A stretch of 5,826 nucleotides of DNA from Bacillota bacterium. GTDB taxonomy: Bacteria; Bacillota; Sulfobacillia; RBS10-35; JAJYVN01. The DNA is taken from positions 1-5,826 of the forward strand of contig JAJYVN010000192.1 in assembly GCA_021791995.1 (NCBI GenBank). The letters are read 5' to 3'. A program made the position numbers and the translations under genes. A model generated the notes under the pieces. That model had not been told where the DNA came from, searched no databases, and saw nothing but the letters and a program-made list of their open reading frames with translations. Within the stretch, counting starts at the first letter, position 1. Each line of letters begins with the position of its first letter. Of the stretch, positions 1-5,377 are shown piece after piece.

Positions 1-154
1 TGCCCAAGTGATTCATCCGACACGCTTGGCACTTACCGGCCGCACAGTCGGCCCCAGCTTATTTCACATCATGGCCTTGCTCGGACGCGACGAGACAACG
101 GCTCGCCTGCGACGGGCCGCTGACTGGATCACAGCCGGCGGATGGAAGCCATGA
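1..154 (+). CDS. gltX: Glutamyl-tRNA synthetase, C-terminal end (partial)
   Basis: This is the last 50 codons of a gene that begins outside the window, read from base 2 and ending in TGA at 152-154. The stretch LALTGRTVGPSLFHIMALLG is the characteristic C-terminal anticodon-binding end of bacterial glutamyl-tRNA synthetase, where the family has R-x-A-L-T-G-x-x-x-(S/G)-P-x-L-F. GluRS attaches glutamate to tRNA-Glu in the cytoplasm; non-discriminating forms also mischarge tRNA-Gln, which GatCAB then amidates. Only the helical C-terminal tip is visible, so the HIGH and KMSKS active-site motifs and the discriminating or non-discriminating status cannot be judged. The gene is followed 85 bases later by tRNA-Gln and tRNA-Glu on the same strand. 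Glutaminyl-tRNA synthetase is unlikely, because its C-terminal beta-barrel ends do not look like this. Confidence 0.9.
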   Translation, partial: AQVIHPTRLALTGRTVGPSLFHIMALLGRDETTARLRRAADWITAGGWKP

Positions 155-218
155 TCGACGGTTCGGTCCCTCGATCTAGGTAAAGTGCATCCCGATGATG
201 TGCGTGAACCATTCCGTA

Positions 219-227
219 TGGTACAAT
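219..227 (+). promoter_or_regulatory. Extended -10 promoter for the tRNA pair
   Basis: TG at 219-220 followed by one base and TACAAT at 222-227 matches an extended -10 element (TGnTATAAT, one mismatch). A start around 233-235 would give a 5-7 base leader before tRNA-Gln at 240. No good -35 hexamer is seen at the usual distance, which is tolerated by extended -10 promoters. The tRNAs could also be reached by readthrough from gltX, since no terminator is visible between 155 and 218. Confidence 0.45.
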
Positions 228-239
228 GCCTAAGCTCGG

Positions 240-313
240 TGGGGGATCGTCCAGCGGCAGGACACGAGACTCTGGATCTCGTTACGGAGGTTCGAATCCT
301 CCTCCCCCAGCCA
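240..313 (+). tRNA. tRNA-Gln (anticodon CUG)
   Basis: A complete cloverleaf can be folded. The acceptor stem is TGGGGGA (240-246) with TCCCCCA (303-309); the D arm is GTCC/GGAC; the anticodon stem is CGAGA (265-269) with TCTCG (277-281) around loop CTCTGGA, giving anticodon CTG at 272-274; the T arm is GGAGG/CCTCC around TTCGAAT. The discriminator is G310 and CCA is encoded at 311-313. The T1-A72 pair is typical of bacterial tRNA-Gln and is also the pair read by GatCAB. With C34 it should read only CAG, so a UUG isoacceptor is expected elsewhere in the genome. Confidence 0.95.
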
Positions 314-320
314 CATGTGC

Positions 321-396
321 GCCGGTATCGTCTAGAGGCCTAGGACGCCGCCCTCTCACGGCGGTAACCCGGGTTCGAATCCCGGTACCGGTACCA
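321..396 (+). tRNA. tRNA-Glu (anticodon CUC)
   Basis: The acceptor stem is GCCGGTA (321-327) with TACCGGT (386-392), with a G1-U72 wobble; the D stem is GTCT with GGAC and keeps the U11-A24 and U13-G22 pairs that mark bacterial tRNA-Glu; the anticodon stem is CCGCC/GGCGG around CTCTCAC, giving anticodon CTC at 355-357; the T arm is CCGGG/CCCGG around TTCGAAT. The discriminator is A393 and CCA is encoded at 394-396. It follows tRNA-Gln by only 7 bases, so the two are surely one transcript. A UUC isoacceptor must exist elsewhere to read GAA. Confidence 0.95.
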
Positions 397-404
397 GCAT
401 GCAA

Positions 405-431
405 AAGTGCCGTCGCTACGCGACGGCACTT
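405..431. terminator. Bidirectional intrinsic terminator hairpin
   Basis: AAGTGCCGTCG at 405-415 pairs perfectly with CGACGGCACTT at 421-431 around a 5-base loop, an 11 bp GC-rich stem. It lies 8 bases after the tRNA-Glu CCA and 26 bases after the yajQ-family stop codon on the other strand, exactly between two converging units. The run after the stem is a short TTTT on the - strand (two of the Ts are in the stem) and only TTGTT on the + strand. The U-tracts are therefore modest, and termination is probably stronger for the - strand operon. Confidence 0.75.
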
Positions 432-457
432 GTTCGCTCCCCGGTCCTTCCGCATGA

Positions 458-955
458 TCAGCGATAGTTCTCGAACTGCAGGTCAAGGCCGAAATCCTCG
501 GTCTTCAAGAAGGTAATGGCCGCTTGCAGATCATCCTTCTTTGGTCCGAATACACGCAGTTGATCCCCCTGGACCTGTGCGGTGATCTTGAGCTGCCGAT
601 CCCGCAATGCTCGCTGAATCTGCTTGGCCTTATCGGCCGGAATTCCGTTTTGCAGATGGAGCACCTGCCGCAGCATGGAATCCGCAGCCGCACTCGGTTT
701 GTCGACCTGGAGTGCGCGGACGGGCACCCCACGCTTTGCAAGGCGCTGCTGAACCAAATCTAGGACGTTCCGCAAACGATGCTCGTCCTCTGCCATCAGT
801 GTGATCGTCCATGCCTTTTGGTCCAGCTGCACAGACGCCTTACTGCCCTTGAAGTCGAACCGGGTTTGCAACTCCTTTACGCTCTGCTGTACCGCATTGT
901 GGACCTCAGCCATGTCCACGCGGCTGACGACATCAAAGGAGTACTCGACAGCGAT
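458..955 (-). CDS. yajQ: YajQ-family nucleotide-binding protein, probable ATC start
   Basis: The product matches the YajQ/UPF0234 family: it opens YSFDVVSRVD, then RFDFKGS, LLxxRL-AKRGVP in the middle, IQRALRDRQLKITAQVQGDQ and the closing KKDDLQAAI and LQFENYR. Family members are cytoplasmic proteins of about 160-165 residues with two ferredoxin-like folds that bind nucleotides; some bind cyclic di-GMP and the E. coli protein binds tRNA. The first standard start in frame is GTG at 917-919 (153 residues), but it removes the conserved first beta-strand and has no ribosome site. The homologous N-terminus extends back to ATC at 953-955, giving 165 residues of the expected length, with GGAGGGA at 966-972 ten bases upstream and an in-frame TGA just before it. 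It is the last gene of the - strand operon, 27 bases after the oxidoreductase. Family assignment is secure; the start codon is inferred. Confidence 0.9.
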   Translation of the reverse strand: MAVEYSFDVVSRVDMAEVHNAVQQSVKELQTRFDFKGSKASVQLDQKAWTITLMAEDEHRLRNVLDLVQQRLAKRGVPVRALQVDKPSAAADSMLRQVLHLQNGIPADKAKQIQRALRDRQLKITAQVQGDQLRVFGPKKDDLQAAITFLKTEDFGLDLQFENYR

Positions 956-965
956 CTCAGCTCAC

Positions 966-972
966 TCCCTCC
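966..972 (-). promoter_or_regulatory. Shine-Dalgarno site placing the yajQ start at ATC
   Basis: The - strand reads GGAGGGA here, 10 bases before ATC at 953-955. No comparable site precedes the alternative GTG at 919, where the upstream bases are pyrimidine-mixed coding sequence. Confidence 0.6.
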
Positions 973-982
973 GGTCCAAAGC

Positions 983-2014
983 TTAGCAGTTTACCCACGC
1001 GCCGCCCCCCTGATGCGAGCGATAGATGGATTCAACCCACCGAATGGATTGTACGCCGTCGGCGGCTGTCAGCACAGGTGGAGCACCATGCAACGTGCGG
1101 ATAAGGGCGGAGCAAGGCTCATCGTCCGGAAGCGGATCCAGATACCCCACCGAAGCCTCTGCTGAGCCCTTGGTGGCGACGACAAGTGCCTGCGTCGGTC
1201 CGCCGCGCCCATCCGGTGGATCCCGCAACAAAGTGAGTCGCAGTGTCCCCTCTGTCCCCTGGACCACCAACTCCGACACCCGGGCCCCCGCCATGGACCA
1301 GGACAGGCTCAGCTCTGCCAGCGCTCCTCCATGGAGTTCCACTTCAATGAGGCCATCGCCTTCAACCTCGCTGTCGGTTGGTGTGCGTAGCACGGCACGC
1401 AAGCGGCTCGGGCGTTGGCCCATCGCCTCCAAAAGATCAAAGAGGTGCGGTCCAAGGTCCAGAACGACACCCCCACCCGCGCTGCGGGCAAGGAACCAGC
1501 GACGACGATCCGAGGTTCGATCCGGTCCTCCGTGTGCCATGACCCCTCGAATGAGAATGGGTGTGCCGACCGCCCCGGAACGCACCTCCGCAATGGCCCT
1601 CTGCGCGAGTCCCCCGAGTCGCATATTGTGAAACGGCATTAACAAGGCACCACTTGCCTGCGCAGCCTCGGCCATTTGCAGCGCCCCAGCGAGGTTTGTG
1701 CTGAACGGCTTTTCGCACAATACATGCTTGCCAGCGCGGAGCATGGAAACACTGACCTCGGTATGCAGCGCGTGCGGCAGGCAGACGTCCACCACATTCA
1801 CGTCATCCCGGACCGCGACTGCTCGCCAGTCGTCCAATGCGTCCTCAATGCCGTACCGCTCGGCCACGGCCGCAGCGCGATGGATATCGCGCGATACGGC
1901 AGCAACAAGGCGGACCCCTTGCTGCTCTAAACGCTTCCATGCTGGCAGGTGCCTCCGCTCGGCCGTACTGCCACAGCCAACCACTGCGACCCCCACGGAG
2001 TCATGTGCGGCCAA
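983..2014 (-). CDS. Gfo/Idh/MocA family oxidoreductase (third of three)
   Basis: A 343-residue NAD(P)-dependent dehydrogenase of the glucose-fructose oxidoreductase / inositol dehydrogenase / MocA superfamily. The N-terminal Rossmann fold begins VAVVGCGSTA (about residues 9-18, GxGxxA dinucleotide loop). The catalytic CEKP follows near 100-103, and the C-terminal alpha/beta domain carries GGGVVLDLGPHLFD at about 180-193, with the expected Asp and His of the active site. Length is normal. The substrate is probably a polyol, sugar or sugar acid but is not identifiable. Two starts are possible: ATG at 2021-2023, which directly abuts GGAGGG, and TTG at 2012-2014, which lies 9 bases from it; the second spacing is normal, so TTG is chosen. 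It sits about 21 bases after the previous oxidoreductase and 27 before yajQ, so it is cotranscribed with both. Confidence 0.93.
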   Translation of the reverse strand: MAAHDSVGVAVVGCGSTAERRHLPAWKRLEQQGVRLVAAVSRDIHRAAAVAERYGIEDALDDWRAVAVRDDVNVVDVCLPHALHTEVSVSMLRAGKHVLCEKPFSTNLAGALQMAEAAQASGALLMPFHNMRLGGLAQRAIAEVRSGAVGTPILIRGVMAHGGPDRTSDRRRWFLARSAGGGVVLDLGPHLFDLLEAMGQRPSRLRAVLRTPTDSEVEGDGLIEVELHGGALAELSLSWSMAGARVSELVVQGTEGTLRLTLLRDPPDGRGGPTQALVVATKGSAEASVGYLDPLPDDEPCSALIRTLHGAPPVLTAADGVQSIRWVESIYRSHQGGGAWVNC

Positions 2015-2023
2015 GGCTGGCAT

Positions 2024-2029
2024 CCCTCC
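2024..2029 (-). promoter_or_regulatory. Shine-Dalgarno site touching the upstream ATG
   Basis: GGAGGG on the - strand ends immediately before ATG at 2021-2023, leaving no spacer, but is 9 bases from the in-frame TTG at 2012-2014. This decides the start of the third oxidoreductase in favour of TTG. Confidence 0.55.
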
Positions 2030-2035
2030 GAACGT

Positions 2036-3019
2036 TCAAGCTCCGACCGGCACAGCACAGCCGCCATTTTCGATCGATCGCTGGCCGGCCAGTGGTAGAG
2101 CCAACGATCGCACCGCATCGGCATATGGTGATCGGATGGCGCTCGGGTCACCACTCGTCACCGCATCCACAAACGTGCGCACACACTCTAGATCCTCATC
2201 GTTTCTGTGATTCATCTCTCGGGTCCCTGCGTTGGTCATGATTCGGACGCTGCGCCGCAATACATACTCCACCCGCAGCGACCGCCCAAAGGCGTCAAGG
2301 CCAGCCTTGCCCGGGGCACCATCGAAATAGCAGGCGGAGAAGATGGAGCAGATCATCCCGTTACGAAAGCGCATCGTCATCACCGATGAATCATCCACAT
2401 CGTATCCAGGTAGATCTGTGATCCATCCTGCATTGGCACTCGCCTGGACCGTTTCCACGTCCCCAAAGAGGTAACGCGCCAAATCGAAGATGTGAATGGT
2501 CTGCTCGACCGCCTGTCCGCCTGACTCCGAACGCACCCTCCACCACGGAACGCGCGCGACAGAGCCCATCCAATACCCCATTGCCAGCGGAACGGCCGCC
2601 CCATCCAGCGCGGATCGCGCCTCTGCCACGACATCCAGGTAGCGATCCTGGTGACCAACGGCAGCAATCACCCCGGCGCCTTCAATCGCAGCCTGAATCT
2701 CCAAAGCCTTGGCCAGATTGACCGCAGGCGGCTTCTGCACAAAAATGGCGATTCCTCTCTGCGCCGCCGCTATCTCTTGGTCGGTATGGGCGAACGGAGG
2801 GATCCCAATGAAGACAGCATCGGGTCGCTCCTTCTCGTACATCGCAACATGATCCGTATAAGAACCGCAGCCCAGCCGTTGTCCCATCTGGGTAGCGCGG
2901 TCTTCCGCCACATCCGCAACCCCAACGATGCGGATTTCGTGATCCCGAAGCTTGTTCAACTGGGACACATGGTAGTTGCCAATTCCGCCAGCGCCGACGA
3001 GTGCCACACGCAAAGCCAT
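2036..3019 (-). CDS. Gfo/Idh/MocA family oxidoreductase (second of three), variant active site
   Basis: A 327-residue Rossmann-fold dehydrogenase of the same superfamily. The dinucleotide loop VGAGGIGNYH is at residues 8-17. The usual EKP is QKP at 95-97, keeping the catalytic Lys. In the second domain the motif reads SGGQAVEQTIHIFD (166-179), so Glu172 stands where most relatives have Asp; His176 and Asp179 are kept, followed by LARYLFGDV. The G-G-Q-x-x-E-Q form occurs in one branch of the superfamily, so this is likely a distinct subfamily rather than a dead enzyme. The frame is open further upstream, but that would overlap the preceding gene; ATG at 3017-3019 has GGAGGA six bases before it, an excellent site. 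It follows the first oxidoreductase by 25 bases and is the middle gene of the operon. Substrate unknown. Confidence 0.93.
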   Translation of the reverse strand: MALRVALVGAGGIGNYHVSQLNKLRDHEIRIVGVADVAEDRATQMGQRLGCGSYTDHVAMYEKERPDAVFIGIPPFAHTDQEIAAAQRGIAIFVQKPPAVNLAKALEIQAAIEGAGVIAAVGHQDRYLDVVAEARSALDGAAVPLAMGYWMGSVARVPWWRVRSESGGQAVEQTIHIFDLARYLFGDVETVQASANAGWITDLPGYDVDDSSVMTMRFRNGMICSIFSACYFDGAPGKAGLDAFGRSLRVEYVLRRSVRIMTNAGTREMNHRNDEDLECVRTFVDAVTSGDPSAIRSPYADAVRSLALPLAGQRSIENGGCAVPVGA

Positions 3020-3044
3020 AGTCTTCCTCCCCACCCGGTGATTT

Positions 3045-4022
3045 TCAGACATTCGGGACGTCCACGGGACGATCCTCCCGCACGGACGTCCAGATGCTCT
3101 CCGTGAGGGCAATGACCTCAAGGCCAATCCGCCCCGGAATGGGCACCTCACACCTCCCCAACACCGCGTCGACAAAAGCGCGGTCCGGGTCACCCGTCGA
3201 AGGGGGAAGCTGACTCTGCTCCACCGGGTACGCCCCCTCCCCGAGGCGAAGAAGGCGCAGGTCGCCGTTCCGATACAGGATCGTCCCCCGCTCACAGGAA
3301 AACGTCCAATCTTCCCAAAAACCGTGCGCATCCCCTACAACATCGAGCGAGGCCAAGGCCCCACTCGCAAAACGCATGTTGACCGTGGTGTTGATATCCA
3401 CCCTTGTTCCACGGTTGTCTGCGTACGCATGGACCTGCTGGACAGGACCGCCCACCCAGCGCAGTACATCAAGAAAGTGGGTTCCAGAGTCGTTGAGTTC
3501 TCCCCCACCGGATAGCGCGGGATCATGTCGCCACGTACCGGCCGCGACATACAGCCACTCTTGCAGAAGAACCGACGAGATGTAGGTCAGTCTCCCAAGA
3601 CTTCCGGATTCAATCTGCTGCTTGATCCACAGGAACCGCGGATCAAGATGGCGTTGGTAGGAAATCATAAAAATGCCCCGGCTCTTACGCGCAACATCCA
3701 GCACCGTCCGAGCATCGGCCACACTGCACACCATGGGCTTTTCTGTCAGCACATGCAGCCCGGCCTGGAGCGCTACGGTAATGTGCTCCAAATGCATAGT
3801 GTGTGGACTGCCGACCAGTACGCAGTCCAAAGGCTCTCGGGACAACATCTCCCGGAAATCATGATAGACCACAGGATCCAGTTTGGTGCTCTCACGGAAG
3901 CGAGCAACGCTTGCGGAACTCGGTTCTGCAATGGACACAACCGTCGCCTCGCCGGTCTGCTCCATGCGTTGAGCGTGCGAACACATGATTCCACCCGCGC
4001 CGATGATCCCGACACGCAGCAT
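3045..4022 (-). CDS. Gfo/Idh/MocA family oxidoreductase (first of three)
   Basis: A 325-residue dehydrogenase and the first gene of the - strand oxidoreductase operon. The Rossmann fold starts LRVGIIGAGGIM (2-13); VLVGSPHTMH at 68-77 and LTEKPM at 92-97 give the canonical catalytic Lys. YQRHLDPRF lies at 122-130, and GGGELNDSGTHFLD at 172-185 supplies the Asp178/His182 pair. Motifs and length are all standard, so it is expected to be active with NAD(H) or NADP(H). The EKP and GGG-D-H patterns are closer to those of the third gene than of the second. The ATG at 4020-4022 is preceded by a G-run (GGGGGG about 8 bases upstream) rather than a classic Shine-Dalgarno sequence. The substrate cannot be assigned; inositol-, glucose- or amino-sugar-type ligands are all seen in relatives. 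Confidence 0.94.
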   Translation of the reverse strand: MLRVGIIGAGGIMCSHAQRMEQTGEATVVSIAEPSSASVARFRESTKLDPVVYHDFREMLSREPLDCVLVGSPHTMHLEHITVALQAGLHVLTEKPMVCSVADARTVLDVARKSRGIFMISYQRHLDPRFLWIKQQIESGSLGRLTYISSVLLQEWLYVAAGTWRHDPALSGGGELNDSGTHFLDVLRWVGGPVQQVHAYADNRGTRVDINTTVNMRFASGALASLDVVGDAHGFWEDWTFSCERGTILYRNGDLRLLRLGEGAYPVEQSQLPPSTGDPDRAFVDAVLGRCEVPIPGRIGLEVIALTESIWTSVREDRPVDVPNV

Positions 4023-4341
4023 CGCCGCAACCCCCCGGGTGCATCCTTCTCAGCCGCATCGCTATTCGTCACACCGCAAGGTTGGCCTTCTGGCATATGA
4101 GCGATGCCGGGGCATTTGGGCGGGCGGTGACCGACCAGGGACCAGCGCATCGACCACGGAACGCAGAAATCCGAAGCGGGCGGCTCCAGGATGGAAAGCA
4201 ATGAACGGTTCCCGCCAACCCTCCCATCTCACGAATCGTGAAACGGGCAAGAGTGGCCTAGCCCACCCCGAAATCCAGCGTGTTCGGCCCATCATGTTAC
4301 CCATTGCTGCGAACGAGTCGAAGCCCTGCGCACGGGGGCAT
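4023..4341. other. 319-base gap without a convincing gene
   Basis: This separates the small membrane-protein gene from the three-oxidoreductase operon, all on -. A reading frame at 4062-4304 (-, 80 codons) lacks a ribosome site and any recognised motif. No clear -35/-10 pair or strong terminator was found by eye. The most likely content is the promoter or leader of the operon, or the eroded remains of a former gene. Confidence 0.5.
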
Positions 4342-4473
4342 TCATTGCGTGGGGGACTCTCCCGACTTCTTATTCAGCCGTGCTGCCTCTTGCCGATTCA
4401 ACCGAACAAAGCCGTCGATGCCCACAGCGATCAGAGCCGCGGTCACCCCGGAAGTGACAAGCATCCAGACCAT
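4342..4473 (-). CDS. Small predicted single-pass membrane protein (43 aa)
   Basis: A short frame from ATG at 4471-4473 to TGA at 4342-4344. The protein starts MVWMLVTSGVTAALIAVGID: residues 2-19 are an unbroken hydrophobic segment long enough to cross the membrane once. A basic, polar tail follows (R24, R27, R32, K35, K36), which by the positive-inside rule would lie in the cytoplasm. GGGAG at 4483-4487 is nine bases before the ATG, inside the end of the hydrolase gene, whose TAA is only four bases upstream; this suggests translational coupling. Codons look normal for the region. I do not recognise the family; size and layout recall accessory subunits such as CcmD-type proteins, but there is no real similarity to claim. 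A chance frame is possible, though a well-placed ribosome site plus a clean membrane segment argue for a real gene. Confidence 0.55.
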   Translation of the reverse strand: MVWMLVTSGVTAALIAVGIDGFVRLNRQEAARLNKKSGESPTQ

Positions 4474-4477
4474 CTGA

Positions 4478-5212
4478 TTAGTCTCCCTCCCGCATACGCA
4501 GCCGAGCCGCTTCCACCAGGGCGATAAACGGGGTCAGGTAGCGGGAGTCTTGCTCCCACAGCTCCTCGGGATGCCACTGCACGCCGATCACAAATCCGCC
4601 CGTCCCGCTTTCTAGCCCTTCGACCACCCCGTCTGGGGCCTCCGCGCACACGCGTAGCTGCCCGCTATCCCGCACCGCTTGGTGGTGAACGGAGTTTACC
4701 GCGAGTGTCGGGGTGTTGTGAAGACGAGCCAAGCGGGTTCCCCCCGCTATTCGAACGTCATGCAACAAGGCACCTCGATCGCTCCTGCCATCGGGGAGAT
4801 CCCGCCGATGCACCCCTGCGGAAGGGATCTGCGTCGCAATGTCCTGCCACAAGCTGCCCCCAGCGGCCACAGCCAGTACCTGAATGCCCCGACAAACCCC
4901 AAGAATAGGAACCCTGCGCGTGAGTGCGAAAGCGGCCAGCCCCAACTCCAATTCGTCGCGCTCGGCGTCTACCTCTCCCAACTCGGGCCGAGGATCCTCC
5001 CCGTACAGACGTGGGTCCACGTCGCCTCCACCCGGAAGAAGAAGCCCATCCACCGACCGCAGGGAAGCGGCCGGGTCCCCAATGGCAGCCAGTGCTTCTG
5101 GTCCGCCCGCCTGCCACTCGCATACCACAGCGCCGGCAGCCTCCAACGCGGCCCGATATCGATCGACAGAGCGCGCACCGCGCGTAATCACAATCGTCGG
5201 CGGCCTTTGCAT
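4478..5212 (-). CDS. Class-I glutamine amidotransferase-like hydrolase, peptidase C26 (PuuD-like)
   Basis: A 244-residue cytoplasmic enzyme of the gamma-glutamyl hydrolase / gamma-glutamyl-GABA hydrolase group. Visible motifs in order are LLLPGGGDVDP (57-67, oxyanion strand and the family's PGG-D-x-P), GVCRGIQ (105-111, nucleophilic elbow with Cys107), NSVHHQAV (173-180), and GVQWHPE (210-216) giving His214 and Glu216 to complete the triad. Length fits the family (about 235-255). Such proteins hydrolyse gamma-glutamyl amide bonds, for instance in the putrescine pathway, but there are no other puu genes here, so the substrate is open. ATG at 5210-5212 has GGAGGGA about ten bases upstream. The 43-residue membrane-protein gene follows at once, and the oxidoreductase operon lies downstream on the same strand. 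The N-terminus (ITRGARSVDRYRAALEAAGA) is shorter and less conserved than in PuuD, so this is probably a different branch. Confidence 0.92.
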   Translation of the reverse strand: MQRPPTIVITRGARSVDRYRAALEAAGAVVCEWQAGGPEALAAIGDPAASLRSVDGLLLPGGGDVDPRLYGEDPRPELGEVDAERDELELGLAAFALTRRVPILGVCRGIQVLAVAAGGSLWQDIATQIPSAGVHRRDLPDGRSDRGALLHDVRIAGGTRLARLHNTPTLAVNSVHHQAVRDSGQLRVCAEAPDGVVEGLESGTGGFVIGVQWHPEELWEQDSRYLTPFIALVEAARLRMREGD

Positions 5213-5236
5213 CGCCAGAGATCCCTCCCCATGGGC

Positions 5237-5377
5237 TTATGGCAGTCTACGCCACAAGCCATCCGCCTCCTTCACGCCGAGCAGGTTTCCGGTCGAACAG
5301 TCGCACGGGGCACCACCGAGGTAACGTAGAAGCCTCACATCCCGCACTTTTGGCAAGACAATAACAATATAGAACGC
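5237..5377 (-). pseudogene. Possible C-terminal remnant of an unidentified gene
   Basis: The - strand is open into the recombinase gene and ends in TAA at 5237-5239, just 24 bases before the hydrolase ATG, like the other gaps on this strand. The last residues (LRYLGGAPCDCSTGNLLGVK, then EADGLWRRLP) look protein-like, with mixed, plausible codons, and no start lies outside the recombinase region. It may be the tail of a gene cut by the IS607-type insertion, or a chance frame. I recognise no family. Confidence 0.25.

Noticed and set aside
155..218. Terminator or attenuator between gltX and the tRNAs
   Set aside because: Only short stems (about 5 bp, one bulged) with no T-run were found.
226..516. 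96-codon frame on + over the tRNAs
   Set aside because: It runs through both tRNA genes and the terminator hairpin; its Gly/Ser/Arg-rich sequence is a by-product of tRNA sequence.
1026..1631. 201-codon frame on + opposite the third oxidoreductase
   Set aside because: It is antisense to a clearly conserved gene, with Ser/Arg/Pro-rich content typical of a shadow frame.
3020..3331. Upstream extension of the second oxidoreductase to 431 residues
   Set aside because: The added 104 residues are Arg/Ser-rich and overlap the end of the first oxidoreductase. The ATG at 3019 has an excellent ribosome site and begins directly before the Rossmann motif.
4062..4304. 80-codon frame on - in the gap before the oxidoreductases
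   Set aside because: It has no ribosome site, an Arg/Pro-rich C-terminus and no family motif. Kept only as a possible remnant.
5344..5373. Promoter for the recombinase gene (TTGGCA and TATAGA)
   Set aside because: The spacer is only 12 bases, and the start site would fall at the ATG itself.
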